Shown here: positions 29,755-39,551 of the stretch, piece after piece
How the letters are laid out: the number at the start of each line of letters is the position of its first letter
Position numbering within the stretch: position 1 is the stretch's first letter
NCBI RefSeq assembly: GCF_026343115.1
Contig: NZ_JAPEMC010000004.1
Span: 221,137 to 285,136 of the forward strand
Direction of reading: 5' to 3'
From: Streptomyces sp. NBC_00102
GTDB lineage: Bacteria; Actinomycetota; Actinomycetes; Streptomycetales; Streptomycetaceae
DNA: 64,000 nucleotides
The notes under the pieces: model-generated
Database searches by the model: none
The model's input: only the letters and a program-made list of their open reading frames with translations
Told to the model about the DNA's origin: nothing
Position numbers and translations under genes: made by a program

Positions 29755-31086
29755 TCATGCCAGAACAGCGTCCTGCCCTGCTGCTGCCGCGCGGCTCTGC
29801 TCGGCCCACCGGACCGCAGACGGCATCGCCAATCCCGCAAGCACGAAGACGCCGCCCAGCGCCAGCCAGCCGGGAACGCCCCAGGTGATGCAGAACAGGG
29901 CCAGGACCGACGGCGCCAGGGAGCTCGCCAGGCCCGTTCCGGTGGCTTGAAGTCCGGAGTACTGACCCTGAGCCCGGGCGGGCGCGAGTCCGAAGCTCAG
30001 CTCGAACGAGGCCGCCGCGTGCCAGAGCTCGCCGATCGTGTGCACGACGACACCCGCGACGATCAGCACGGCGGCGAGCCACCCTGGCATCCCCGCAGCA
30101 GCCGCGATCGCCGCCATGCCGAGCAGGAACGCCACGCCGGAACGGACCGCGCCCCGTCCCGCAGAGGCGTTGTCGACGACACCCCGGCTCGCCCGTACCT
30201 GGAACGCCACCACCATCAGCGTGTTGACCACCCCGCATGCCCCGATCAGCCAGTGGGGTGTTTGGCTGTGGCCGACGATCCACAGCGGTAGCGCGAACAC
30301 CAGAACGTGTCCCTGAAGCGAGAGGAGCGAGTCGAGCGCGGTCACCACCGCGTACGGGAGGTCCTTCAGGACGCCCCACTGGCTGGCAGAGGGCGCCTCC
30401 GATGCGGACATGGGCTCCGGTTCGCGCACAGGCGGCAGGTGCGGCAGTCGGGTCACAATGGCCGCGCAGAGCAGGAAGCTCAGGGCGTTGGCCAGGATCA
30501 GTGCCACGTACGCGCCTCGCGTGTCCACCTGCACCACCACGCCGGCCATGACCGCACCGCACGCTCCGGCGAGGTTGGCCGTCGCCCGCAGGTAGGACCG
30601 GTACTTCGTCGGGTTCGGCCCCGCGAAGCCGCGCGTTAGCGGCCCCCGGGCCGCAGCTCCGGCCGAGGCCGCGAACTGGGTGAGCGAGATGGTCAGGACG
30701 AACGCCCAGAACGAGTGCACCAGCACCAGCGCCGCCATCGCCGCGGCCTGCACGCACTGGATCACCAGGTACGTCTCACGCGGCCCGTGCCGGTCGGCCA
30801 CCCGCCCCGCCGGCACCCCAGCCACCAGGCCCACCAAGGCCGCCACCCCCATGGCCAGACCGACCTGCGTCACCGACAGGCCGACCGAGCGGGTAAAGAA
30901 CAGAGCGGCGCCGGTCATGAAGAGACCATTGCCGATCATGCTGATGAACGTTGCCAGCGCCAGCGTCCGCCGCGGCCCGCGTTCGAGCAGCACCCCTCGC
31001 GCGATCAGCCACGACGGCCGAGGCCGCCACCGTGACTGCGGTGGTATGCCCGCCGACGTGCCGCCTGAAGCCTTATCGGTCCTCAT
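29755..31086 (-). CDS. Major facilitator superfamily transporter
   Basis: 443 aa with 10-12 hydrophobic segments. The MFS loop 2-3 motif appears as GRVADRHGPRETY. It is probably a drug/proton antiporter-type exporter; the substrate is unknown. An AGGAGG lies about 15 nt before the ATG, a long spacing, so the true start may be slightly different. It lies between two IS elements and appears intact. Confidence 0.82.
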   Translation of the reverse strand: MRTDKASGGTSAGIPPQSRWRPRPSWLIARGVLLERGPRRTLALATFISMIGNGLFMTGAALFFTRSVGLSVTQVGLAMGVAALVGLVAGVPAGRVADRHGPRETYLVIQCVQAAAMAALVLVHSFWAFVLTISLTQFAASAGAAARGPLTRGFAGPNPTKYRSYLRATANLAGACGAVMAGVVVQVDTRGAYVALILANALSFLLCAAIVTRLPHLPPVREPEPMSASEAPSASQWGVLKDLPYAVVTALDSLLSLQGHVLVFALPLWIVGHSQTPHWLIGACGVVNTLMVVAFQVRASRGVVDNASAGRGAVRSGVAFLLGMAAIAAAAGMPGWLAAVLIVAGVVVHTIGELWHAAASFELSFGLAPARAQGQYSGLQATGTGLASSLAPSVLALFCITWGVPGWLALGGVFVLAGLAMPSAVRWAEQSRAAAAGQDAVLA

Positions 31087-32605
31087 GGTGTGCCGGATTC
31101 CCCCTCCTGAAAGCCCTCTTGCCGCCCAGGACTATGCACGGGGCCAGACCCGCAGCGAAAGCCAATCTGACCTGGCGAAATGTCACATCTGTAAAGGGAA
31201 CTCGAGGCGACCGCCAGCAGTTGTGCTGAGTGACGGGGCGCCGGTTCTCCTTACATCCGTTCAAGGCCGCCTTAGCCTCGCCGTTTCGTTTGGTTACGGG
31301 AGCTGTTGGGGCGGAAACGCGAAAGTGCCTTCCTGACCTGGGACGATGAACCTTGCTGAGGGGTTCTGTCGGTCCAGGCGGAGGGCACTTTCTACGTGCA
31401 GGCTATCGGGTTGCGTCCCAAGATTCAGGTCAGCGCGGATGGTTCGGGGGTGGTCGGTCATGCCGGGGCACGGTTGCTGGCTGATCTCGCTGATGCCACC
31501 GGGCTCACCGCCGCGTACTCCACCGCGCTCAGGCCGCTTCGGCCGCGTGGGACCGGGCATGATCCGGGCCGGATTGCCACTGACCTGGCAGTGATGCTCG
31601 CCGACGGCGGTGAGGCCATCGCGGACCTGGCCGTACTGCGGGACCAGGTAGGGGTGTTCGGTTCGGTCGCCTCGACACCGACGGCCTGGCGACTGCTCGC
31701 CGACACGGATGCAAGGACACTGGCTTCTCTGCGCTCGGCGCGTGCCCAAGCCCGGGAAGTTGCCTGGCTGCAGGCCGCCGAGCAAGGCGAGGGCATACTC
31801 ACGGCCCGGGCCGCGGGACGTATTCTGCCCGGGCTGGTCCTGGACCTCGACGCCACGCTGATCACCTGCCACTCCGAGAAGGAGCTGGCCGCACCCACCT
31901 ATAAAGGCGGCTTCGGCTTCCACCCGCTGCTGTGCTTCCTGGCCAACACCGGCGAGGCACTGTCGGGCCGACTGCGTCCTGGAAACGCCGGTGCCAACAC
32001 CGCCGCCGATCACATCGCGGTGTTGGACGACGCCCTCGCGCAAATCCCGGACGCGCATCGGCACGGCACCGACATCCTCGTCCGCACCGACAGTGCCGGA
32101 TCCGCGAAAGCCTTCCTCGCCCACGTCCGCGACGTGCGGAAACGAGGAATCCGTACCTTCTTCTCGGTCGGATACGCGGTCACCGAGCCGGTCCGCCGCG
32201 CTGTCCGGGCCATGCCTGAGCGCCTTTGGTATCCCGCCCTTGACCAGGACGGGACTCTGCGTGATGGTGCCGAGGTAGCCGAGCTGACCGGCATGGTCGA
32301 TCTGGACGGTTATCCGGCCGGCACCCGCATCATCGTGCGCCGCGAGCGGCCGCACCCCGGAGCCCAGCTGTCCCTGTTCGACCAGGACGAGGGCCTGCGG
32401 CATCAGGTGTTTCTCACCGACACCCCGTACTCCGGCGGCGGTTCCGCCCAGTTCCTGGAGGTCCGCCACCGCGGACATGCCACTGTCGAGGACCACATCC
32501 GGTGCGGCAAGACCACCGGCTTCGGCCGCTTCCCCTCCCGAGACTTCGGCGTCAATGAACCGCCCCGGGTCGAGTGGAGACTCAATTCCGTGAAAGGATT
32601 GAGTC

Positions 32606-32932
32606 ATGGCACGCCCTTCCTCTTATCCCGTTGAGCTGCGCAAACGAGCGGTTCGTATGGTCGGCGAGGTCCGCGGTGACTACCCGAACGAGTCGGCTGC
32701 CGTGCGGGCGGTCGCCCAGAAGCTCGGTATCGGTTCGGCCGAGACCCTGCGGAACTGGGTCAGGCGGGACGAGATCGACTCCGGGCAGCGTCCGGGCACG
32801 ACGTCGGAGGAGTCCGCGGCGATGAAGGCGTTGAAGAAGGAGAACGCCGAATTGCGCCGCGCGAACGACATCCTGAAGGCTGCGGCGTCTTTCTTCGCGG
32901 CCGAGCTCGACCGGCCACACACACGCTCGTAG
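32606..32932 (+). CDS. IS3-family transposase OrfA (copy 1)
   Basis: 108 aa: N-terminal HTH (YPVELRKRAVRMVGEV, GSAETLRNWVRR) and a leucine-zipper-like helix (AMKALKKENAELRRANDILK). It binds the IS ends and fuses with OrfB by -1 frameshifting to make the active transposase. Confidence 0.92.
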   Translation: MARPSSYPVELRKRAVRMVGEVRGDYPNESAAVRAVAQKLGIGSAETLRNWVRRDEIDSGQRPGTTSEESAAMKALKKENAELRRANDILKAAASFFAAELDRPHTRS

Positions 32933-33858
32933 CGTTCATCGACGAGCACCGGGCCCGCTTCGGCGGTGTCGAGCCGATCTGCCGCGTACTCGCCGAGCAC
33001 GACTGCAAGATCGCCCCCTCCACCTACTACGCGGCGAAGAAACGCGCCGCCGAACCTTCGGCCAGACAGGTGCGGGACGCCGTCCTCAAGGACGCGATCA
33101 CCGAGGTCCACGAGGCCAACTACCGTGTCTACGGCGCCAGGAAAGTCTGGCGCGAGCTGCACCGACAGGGCCACACCGTGGCCCGGTGCACCGTCGAACG
33201 TCTCATGCGCGAGCTCGGCATCACCGGCGCCGTCCGCGGAAGGAAGGTCATCACCACGATCCAGGACAGCAGCGTCGAGCGGGCACCGGACCTGCTGGAC
33301 CGCAAGTTCGTCGCGTCGGCCCCCAACCGCTACTGGGTCGCCGACTTCACCCACGTCAAGACCTGGTCGGGGGTCGTCTACGTCGCCTTCGTCGTCGACA
33401 CCTTCTCCCGCCGGATCGTCGGCTGGTCCGCTGCCACATCGAAGGAGACCAAGCTCGTCCTGGACACTCTGGACATGGCCCTGTGGCAACGCGACCGCGA
33501 TGAACACCCCCACCGGCGCGGCGAGTTGATACATCATTCCGATGCCGGGTCGCAGTACACGAGCTTCCGGCTCGCCGAGCACCTGGCAGCCGCCGGCATC
33601 GCCGCCTCGATCGGCTCGGTCGGCGACGCCTACGACAACGCCCTCATGGAGTCCGCGATCGGCCTGTTCAAGACCGAGCTGATCAAACCGGGGCGCCCCT
33701 GGAGGACTCTTTCCCAGGTCGAGCTCGCTACCGCGGAGTGGGTGGACTGGTACTGCCACCGCCGGCTCCACGGTGAAATAGGGCACATCCCACCCGTCGA
33801 ATACGAGACCAACTACTACCGCGCGACCACGAAACCCCAGGTCACAACCGCAATATGA
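32929..33858 (+). CDS. IS3-family transposase OrfB (copy 1), integrase core
   Basis: About 309 aa in the -1 frame relative to OrfA; the frame is open before the OrfA stop and has no own clear start, in keeping with programmed frameshifting. It contains HTH_21 (NYRVYGARKVWRELHR) and an rve DDE domain: YWVADFTHVKTWSG (D), HHSDAGSQYTS (D) and NALMESAIGLFKTELI (E). Confidence 0.9.
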   Translation, partial: VAFIDEHRARFGGVEPICRVLAEHDCKIAPSTYYAAKKRAAEPSARQVRDAVLKDAITEVHEANYRVYGARKVWRELHRQGHTVARCTVERLMRELGITGAVRGRKVITTIQDSSVERAPDLLDRKFVASAPNRYWVADFTHVKTWSGVVYVAFVVDTFSRRIVGWSAATSKETKLVLDTLDMALWQRDRDEHPHRRGELIHHSDAGSQYTSFRLAEHLAAAGIAASIGSVGDAYDNALMESAIGLFKTELIKPGRPWRTLSQVELATAEWVDWYCHRRLHGEIGHIPPVEYETNYYRATTKPQVTTAI

Positions 33859-34345
33859 AGTCTCTACCGAACCCGGGGCGGTTCACAACGCCGTCTGGCT
33901 CGAACTCAGCCTCACCGCGATCGACCTGCTCGCCTGGACCCGCGTCCTCCTTCTGGACGGGGAGCTGGCCACCGCCGAGCCGAAGAAACTCCGCTACCGG
34001 CTCCTGCACGTCGCCGCACGCCTCACCCGCGGCGGTCGACGCCTCCACCTGCGTATATCGGCGACCTGGCCGTGGAGACACGAACTGGCCACGGCCTTCC
34101 ACCGCCTCGCCGCACTGCCCCGACCCGCCAGCTGACCGGCAAGCCTCCGTCCGCCCACAACCCGAAAGAACCCGGAGAACCCGACCACCGCGTCGGGACT
34201 CCGACACGCCCCAGCACCGAAATCACCTCGGCCACCCAACAGTTGGCGATCATCGACGCCGCCTCAGGCCAACCGAAACGGCGAGGTTAGCACCCTTTCC
34301 GCAGGCGCCTTCGGCTGACCGGGACCGCAGAGAAGGGAGACGCTC

Positions 34346-34882
34346 ATGAAGCCGCCGTCGCTCGCCGTCCTCACGAACGCGTTCTACGACCTTCACCGCC
34401 CCGCCTACCACGCGTACGCGGCCGCCCACCTCACCCCGGAGGAGGCACAGGTAGCCGTCTCCCAGCTCTTCGACCTCGTCGCCAGCACCTGGACCACCGT
34501 CGTCGCCGAACAGCACCCCTCCGCCTGGGCCTGGCAGCGGCTCACCCGGGCTGTCGCACGCCGCAGCGGCCACCCCTCCAACCCCGCCGAGGACGCCTAC
34601 GTCCTGCGTACCACCCTGCTGCTGAGCATCGATCAGATCGCCACCCTCACCGGAACCGAGCCCGCGACCGTCGTCTCGCGCCTGGCCGCCGTCGGACGAG
34701 CCCGGGCCGCGGCCCCCCGGCCGCCCCGGCGAAGTCCGTCGCCCCCCGTACCGGGACAGACGATGCACCAGACCGATCCCGCACTCCGGCACACCCCGGT
34801 GCCGGCCGGACATGACGGACCGAGCTCCCAGACAGGTGACGTGACGACGAGGACCGCGAACTCCCTGCCGCACCTCGCGTAA
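34346..34882 (+). CDS. Sigma-factor-like HTH protein
   Basis: 178 aa with GAAGGGAGA before the ATG. Residues ~10-60 resemble sigma region 2 (FYDLHRPAYHAYAAAHLTPEEA) and ~95-125 a region-4-like HTH (LLLSIDQIATLTGTEPATVVSRLAAV). The C-terminal 55 residues are Pro/Ser-rich and look disordered. It may be a divergent ECF-like factor of plasmid origin. The IS1380 element lies 56 nt upstream and has probably displaced its native promoter region. Confidence 0.6.
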   Translation: MKPPSLAVLTNAFYDLHRPAYHAYAAAHLTPEEAQVAVSQLFDLVASTWTTVVAEQHPSAWAWQRLTRAVARRSGHPSNPAEDAYVLRTTLLLSIDQIATLTGTEPATVVSRLAAVGRARAAAPRPPRRSPSPPVPGQTMHQTDPALRHTPVPAGHDGPSSQTGDVTTRTANSLPHLA

Positions 34883-34887
34883 AAAGC

Positions 34888-35234
34888 CGCTTCCCGAAAC
34901 CGTCGTGCGGTCGGCGGTCCGCGCAGGCGAAATCCCATGGCGGCGCCAACCGCCACGCCGGTCCGGGGCAGCCGCCAGCCCGCCGCACCACCCCTCGAAG
35001 ACAGCGCCTCCGCCCCCCAGCCGGGCACCTTCGACTCCCCGCCTCACCCGAGGGCCTTCTCACCCCGCCGCGCCGCAAGGCGCTGACCCTTCACCTCGGC
35101 AGCCCGCCCCATCACACGAGCACCTGGCCCGTGCTCCGCCTCCTGGCCGCTCCGGCCGAGGCGGCAGTCGATGCCCGGACGCCCGGCACCCGCGCCCTCA
35201 CCGACGTACGCGCCACCACCGAGAGGACTTCCCC
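34888..35234. other. Intergenic, nothing recognised
   Basis: About 350 GC-rich bases between the sigma-like gene and the first Pro-rich membrane protein. No complete gene or strong hairpin was recognised. Confidence 0.4.
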
Positions 35235-35564
35235 ATGCCCACCGCCCCCCAGCCCCCGCAGCGGCCGCCCGCCGACCAGGCTGCCGCCGGCGGCCCGCCC
35301 GACCCCGACCCCGCCCCCGCCCCGGCCCCGGCCCCGCGCGCGGGCGCGGGTCCGGCACCGACGGCGTCGGCCTTCCCGCAGTGGGCGAAGGTCGCCCTGG
35401 TGTGTCTCGCCGTCGCGGTCGCCATGCTGTTGTGCGGCATCGCCGGTCTTATCGTCCTGGTCCGCCCCGGCGCCTCCGGACCCCTCGACACGATGCTCAC
35501 CGTGGGCGGCTTCCTCGTCGCCGCGGCGGCCCTGGTCGTCGCCTGCGCCCGCAGACAGCAGTGA
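35235..35564 (+). CDS. Pro/Ala-rich small membrane protein (paralogue A)
   Basis: 109 aa. About 45 N-terminal residues are mostly Pro, Ala and Gly. Two membrane helices (KVALVCLAVAVAMLLCGIAGLIVL and TVGGFLVAAAALVVACA) follow, and it ends in RRQQ. GAGAGGA lies 8 nt before the ATG. The same layout is seen in the gene at 36111, so they look like paralogues. Function unknown; plasmid or ICE context. Confidence 0.6.
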   Translation: MPTAPQPPQRPPADQAAAGGPPDPDPAPAPAPAPRAGAGPAPTASAFPQWAKVALVCLAVAVAMLLCGIAGLIVLVRPGASGPLDTMLTVGGFLVAAAALVVACARRQQ

Positions 35565-36110
35565 CCCGACCCCACGCCGCCCGGCCCGGTGCACGGACTC
35601 CACGTCCGAACGCGGCCCACCGCGGGCAGACCGCTTCCAACCGCCGCCCGGGACGCGGCCGGTAACCCGCACCGGACCGGGACGTGCGGCGCCCTGCCCG
35701 CACGCTGCGGCGGAGCGCCCCGGTCACGCCGCCCGCGCGCCGACTCGTCCAGCTGCACAACCGGGCACGCACACCCGTAGCGCCTGCCCGCCCACGGCCA
35801 GGGCGGCGACGGTCTTTGCGGACGCTGTCCTCAACTCGCCCGCGCAGCCGGCCCGCCGAGTCGCGACGGCCCGGTGGCCCCAGAAAAAGCCCGGTCGCGG
35901 ACCGTGGCATTTCACGGTTCCCACCCCATAAGTCCTTTAAGGGAGAAGGCAGGCGCTGTCCTGTCCTGCCGCATGGTGCCGCTCGGCGCTCGGCCCCCGT
36001 TTCCGGATCGCGGGGGCCGAGCGCCGTTCCTGTCCGGCCGGGACTGCACCAGCCGCCGGACCAGGCACCCCTGTACCTGTCCGTACACACCGTCGTCGAG
36101 GGGAACCCGT
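35565..36110. other. Intergenic with a strong hairpin
   Basis: About 545 bases between the two Pro-rich membrane protein genes. Apart from the hairpin at 35985-36025 no gene was recognised; an AT-richer patch around 35925-35945 could be a promoter region. Confidence 0.4.
35985..36025. terminator. 15-bp perfect hairpin
   Basis: GGCGCTCGGCCCCCG (35985-35999) pairs with 36011-36025 across an 11-nt loop. It has terminator-like stability but no T-run; it could also be a structured leader for the gene 85 nt downstream. Confidence 0.65.
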
Positions 36111-36398
36111 ATGACCACCGTCCCGCAGCCGTCCAACGCTCCCCAGTTCCAGCAGCCGGCCACCGGCCCGGCACCCGCCCCCCTGCCTCCGGCTCCGCCC
36201 GCACCAGGCTCCACACCGTCCTGGCTCGCACCCGCCGTGTGCACCGTCGCGGTGGCATTCCTCTTCCTGACGGGTGTCGTGGCGGCCGTCGTCGTTCACT
36301 CCTGGCCGGGCGCGCAGACTCCGTTGACCGTGATGGCCGAGGTGGCCGCGGTGCCGGGCTCGCTCGCCGCTCTGGCGTCCCTCTTCCGGAAGGGGTGA
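36111..36398 (+). CDS. Pro/Ala-rich small membrane protein (paralogue B)
   Basis: 95 aa. The N-terminus is Pro/Gln/Ala-rich, followed by two hydrophobic helices (APAVCTVAVAFLFLTGVVAAVVV and AEVAAVPGSLAALASLF) and a basic end. GAGGGGAA lies upstream of the ATG. Same layout as 35235-35564. Function unknown. Confidence 0.6.
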   Translation: MTTVPQPSNAPQFQQPATGPAPAPLPPAPPAPGSTPSWLAPAVCTVAVAFLFLTGVVAAVVVHSWPGAQTPLTVMAEVAAVPGSLAALASLFRKG

Positions 36399-36744
36399 GC
36401 GCCGAGCCGAAGCGCCCCGCGTGTGCGCCTGCGGGCTCTGGACTTGTGCCGGGTTCGCCCGGCGCCGTCCGTACGGCCCGGGCCGGGGGGCGGGGGATCG
36501 CGGGGCGACGCCGCCCCCGGGCCCGGGACGACCCCGGCCGCCCCCGCCGCCCGTACGGCGCCCGCCGCCGTACGGGCCGCCGTCTGTACGGGGCCCGGTG
36601 TCCCGTCCGCGCCTACTGGTCCGGCGGCCGGAATGCTCGCCCGCCTGCCGGACCTCCCGCACCCGCATCCGTCACGGCGGCCACGGGTCGGGCCTCCCGT
36701 CCGCCTCCTGCGAACAGTCCGTGACGTCTGGACGTGCGGATTCG

Positions 36745-37116
36745 ATGTACTGCCGACCCGCGTGCCGGCAGAAGGCCTACCGCCGCCGCCTCGCCACCGC
36801 CGCGCCTGTGGCCGCCGTTCGCCCGCTCCCGGCCGCGCCGCCGAAGACCGCACCCCGCTCGCCCGCCGACGAGCTGCTGGAAGCCATGGCGCCCTTCACC
36901 GCGTACGGCACAGGGATCTCCCAGACCCTCTACAAGGCCCTCTGCCGCCTCCAGTCCGCGACCCGCCACCACCCGCCCAGCCCCCAGGCCCTGGACGACG
37001 CCCTGGCCCGCCTCACGTCCATGAACCCCGCCCGCCTCAAGATCCCCCCGACCGACGAGGGGGCATGCCTGCGCGCCGCGCTCCACCGCCTCCACAACCA
37101 GCACGCACAGCCGTAA
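36745..37116 (+). CDS. Zinc-ribbon-type hypothetical protein, 5' end uncertain
   Basis: About 123 aa from ATG 36745. It begins MYCRPACRQKAYRRR, the second half of a short Cys-type metal motif common in actinobacterial mobile-element proteins. The upstream in-frame bases read CEQS where CxxC would be expected and have no start codon close by, so the true start or an intact zinc site is doubtful. The rest is helical (LLEAMAPFTAYGTGISQTLYKAL, ALDDALARLTSMNPARLKIP). Confidence 0.5.
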   Translation: MYCRPACRQKAYRRRLATAAPVAAVRPLPAAPPKTAPRSPADELLEAMAPFTAYGTGISQTLYKALCRLQSATRHHPPSPQALDDALARLTSMNPARLKIPPTDEGACLRAALHRLHNQHAQP

Positions 37117-37311
37117 CACCGGCTGCCGGTGCCCGTACCCGCCCCGCCCGGCGGAGTCCTGCCTCGCCGCCCCAGGGCGAGCCGGCGGACCAGCGCGCGG
37201 AACGCGCCGTGGCCAGCCGACTCCCCGAAAGGGAGCCGGTCCCGGCGGTCGACCCGCGTTCGTGATCCCGCCCGCACGCCCGCGCGATGCGCACTCCTCT
37301 GACGCTTCCTC

Positions 37312-37425
37312 ACCGTCTGAAGCGGATCCGCGACCCCCACGCGAACTCGAAGTCGTCCAGGAACCTGGCCTCCAGCTCCTCCTCCCACCGGCCGCGCAGA
37401 CCGAACGTGTCCAGGGGAGGTTTTT
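37312..37425 (-). pseudogene. 3' end of a truncated gene
   Basis: The minus-strand frame reads LDTFGLRGRWEEELEARFLD, then DFEFAWGSRIRFRR and stop. The codon bias is typical of a real gene. The upstream part is lost at about 37425 where the sequence changes character (AT-richer), marking a junction. Confidence 0.4.
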
Positions 37426-37831
37426 CTGATCAATAGGACGTGGTCTGGCCTGGGCTGATCATTTTGGTGTCTGTGGGTGGTAGCGCTTCAAGCTCCGGCC
37501 GCGCGGGCTCGGTGATGGAGGCGAGGAGGTCGTGGGCTGCGTGCTGAGCTGGCACTTGGCCAGGTGGAGTGATCGTTGGTCAGCTGTGGTCAATTTGCCC
37601 GAGTGGTGATCAGTTTCGTTGAGTCTTTCCTATGCGCTGGTCGTGGTGTTGGTGTTAACCCAGTACGGGCGATGTCCATGCCTCGTGGATCCCAGTTGCG
37701 GAGCGGGGCTGGGCTGCGGTCACCGTAGTGGTGTACCTCGAGGCTGCTGGAATCACGGTCAAATCCGCTCGTGAGGTCGCCATCGGTCTCACGGGCCCAC
37801 TCCTGGACCTGGCCTGTACCGCAGGGAAGAT
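37426..37831. other. AT-richer junction region, probable mobile-element debris
   Basis: Base composition is lower in GC than its neighbours. A minus-strand frame (AHDLLASITEPARPELEALP, then TDTKMISPGQTTSY) looks like the end of a lost transposase or plasmid gene. No ends or intact gene were found. Confidence 0.35.
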
Positions 37832-38281
37832 TTGCGGTCTGGTGGCTGGTCTCGGCCGCGGGGGCTGTGTACGTCTCCGGTTCCGGCGGTACGTCACCGA
37901 GATGACGTACCGCCAGGAGCTCCCGCCGAGCACGCGCTCGCGGTGACAGACACGATCGACGCGTTCCGCCAGTCTCCACCCCTTCCCACGAAACCCATCG
38001 CCCGCCGTGCCGGCACCGGGCCGGCGGTGGCCGCGCAGGCCCGGGTGCTGGCGGCCCGGCCCCGGGGTCTGGGGCATCTGCGGGGGTGGGAGACGGAGGT
38101 CGCTCTCCCCGTGGCGGGGACGTTCACGACGCCGGCGCGGGGGAGTCTGCGTGCGGACGCGGTGCTCCAGGCGCCGGAGGACGGGGTCCCGGTGCTGTTC
38201 GTAGAGGTCGACAACCACACCGAGCCCGCCGCCGTGGTGGCCAGGAAGATCGAACCGGGTAGGGACCCGCGTGCACGGTGA
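37832..38281 (+). pseudogene. Replication-relaxation family protein relic
   Basis: From about 37928 the frame reads EHALAVTDTIDAF, GLGHLRGWETEVALPV, then GSLRADAVLQAPEDGVPVLF and VEVDNHTEPAAVVARKIE. This matches the C-terminal half of the Replic_Relax family of actinobacterial plasmids and ICEs. The N-terminal HTH half is missing and the expected RYRRFFRR continuation is lost at about 38255. Confidence 0.65.
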
Positions 38282-38570
38282 TCCGTACCGGCACTCAGCC
38301 AGTGGCGAGGGCGGCCGAAGTGCCCGCACCGGCGGGTGGAGGCGACGGGGTTCGTACCGGTGCGGGTCACCCGCCCAACTGCGTACGTCAGGTGAGGAAC
38401 CGGCCCCGGGCCACCGTCCCGATGAGCGTCACCGCGTACCGATTCGCCGCGGGACACCGCAGTGCTGTCGAGGGTTGATCCCGGGATTGATCGGGCACCG
38501 CGTGGCTGAGACGCTCGGGCTTACCATGCATTCGGTGCCCGATGGCCACCGGACAGCGGAGGGCGGGGGC

Positions 38571-39518
38571 ATGGAACTCGACGAGCTCGGCCTCGTGCCG
38601 GACGAAGCGGCGGTCTACCGGCTGCTCATCGCCCGGACGTCGGTCCGTGCGGAAGAGATCGGCGACGCGGCTGGCCTGCCCGCCGAAAGGGCCACCGCCG
38701 CACTGCGCTCCCTGGTGGCCCGTGGCCTCGTCGTCCGCGCCGCCGACGGCCAGCGGTATTCCGCGGCGCCCCCGGCCGTCGCGCTGGGCGCCGAGCTCGC
38801 AGCGCACCGCGAGCGGCTGCAGCGCGCCGAGGTGACGGTGGCGCGGCTCGCGGAGACGTACCGCATGGCGACCGCGGACCGTGCCCAGCGCGAACTCGTG
38901 GAGATCGTCGAGGGCAGCGAGGCCATCAGCACCCGCTACCGGCAGTTGCAGCTGTCCGCACGCAGCACCATCGACATCTTCTCGGCGGGCAGGCCCCAGG
39001 CGGTCACCCCGGCGGACAGCGAGGAGGTGACGGCCATGGCCCGCGACGTGCGGGTGCGTGCCGTCATCGACCAGGGCTTCCTGCGCGAACCGGGTGCCGC
39101 GGAGAACGTAGCGCAGTCCCTGGCCGACGGGGTCCGGGTCCGGACCGTCACCGAAGTGCCGTACAAGCTGATCCTCTGCGACGAATCCGTGGCGATGCTG
39201 CCGCTGCACGGGCGGGACGCCGACGTCGACCCGGCGGTCGTGCTGCGCGGCGGCCTTGCCCACATGGCCCGGGAACTGTTCGAGCAGGTGTGGGAGCGCG
39301 CCAGCCCCTACCAGGAGGCGGCGGGCGTCGGCTTCGACCCGGTCGACGTGCACATCCTGCGACTGCTGCTCGCCGGGCTCACCGACACCGCCGTTGCCAC
39401 GCAGGTGGGTCTTTCGGCCCGGACCGTGCAGCGCCGCATCCAGCTGATGATGTCCCACGCCGGTGCGACCTCGCGGCTCCAGCTGGGCTGGTACGCCGGT
39501 CAGCATGGGTGGGTGTGA
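38571..39518 (+). CDS. TrmB-like/LuxR C-terminal HTH regulator
   Basis: 315 aa. The N-terminal winged helix (LGLVPDEAAVYRLLIAR, then AGLPAERATAALRSLVARGLV) is TrmB-like. A central sensor-like region has phospholipase-D-like hints (IDIFSAGRP, VRVRAVIDQGFL). The C-terminal HTH is LuxR-type (VHILRLLLAGLTDTAVATQV, GLSARTVQRRIQ). GGAGGG precedes the ATG at 38571. In Streptomyces such regulators often sit beside secreted subtilases; here the peptidase gene converges from the other side. Confidence 0.8.
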   Translation: MELDELGLVPDEAAVYRLLIARTSVRAEEIGDAAGLPAERATAALRSLVARGLVVRAADGQRYSAAPPAVALGAELAAHRERLQRAEVTVARLAETYRMATADRAQRELVEIVEGSEAISTRYRQLQLSARSTIDIFSAGRPQAVTPADSEEVTAMARDVRVRAVIDQGFLREPGAAENVAQSLADGVRVRTVTEVPYKLILCDESVAMLPLHGRDADVDPAVVLRGGLAHMARELFEQVWERASPYQEAAGVGFDPVDVHILRLLLAGLTDTAVATQVGLSARTVQRRIQLMMSHAGATSRLQLGWYAGQHGWV

Positions 39519-39551
39519 CCTCCCCCGGCTACACCCACCCCGCCCCTGCCG

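Larger units (their letters stand above)
32556..33885 (+). mobile_element. IS3-family element, copy 1 (nested in IS1380)
   Basis: 1330 bp. The ends are TGAACCGCCCCGGGT and its exact complement, with weaker pairing continuing inward. The target duplication is CAA (32553-32555 and 33886-33888). It has orfA/orfB organisation and its orfB is intact, so this copy may be active. A near-identical copy lies at 49292-50620. Confidence 0.92.
31396..34135 (+). pseudogene. IS1380-family transposase interrupted by IS3 insertion
   Basis: GTG 31396 starts a typical IS1380 transposase (MQAIGLRPKIQVSADG, LVLDLDATLITCHSEKE, IRTFFSVGYAVTE). The frame breaks at 32555 (RDFGVN) and resumes at 33889 (AVWLELSLTAIDLLAWTRVL, LHVAARLTRGGRRL) to TGA 34135. 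Excising 32556-33888 restores one continuous frame. Confidence 0.9.
31276..34286 (+). mobile_element. IS1380-family element split by an IS3-family insertion
   Basis: Outer ends are inverted copies of an 18-bp CCTCGCCGTTTCG(T/G)TTGG repeat (31276-31293 and 34269-34286), flanked by a 4-bp direct repeat TTAG (31272-31275 and 34287-34290). Without the nested IS3 element and its duplication the length is about 1.68 kb, normal for IS1380. Confidence 0.88.
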
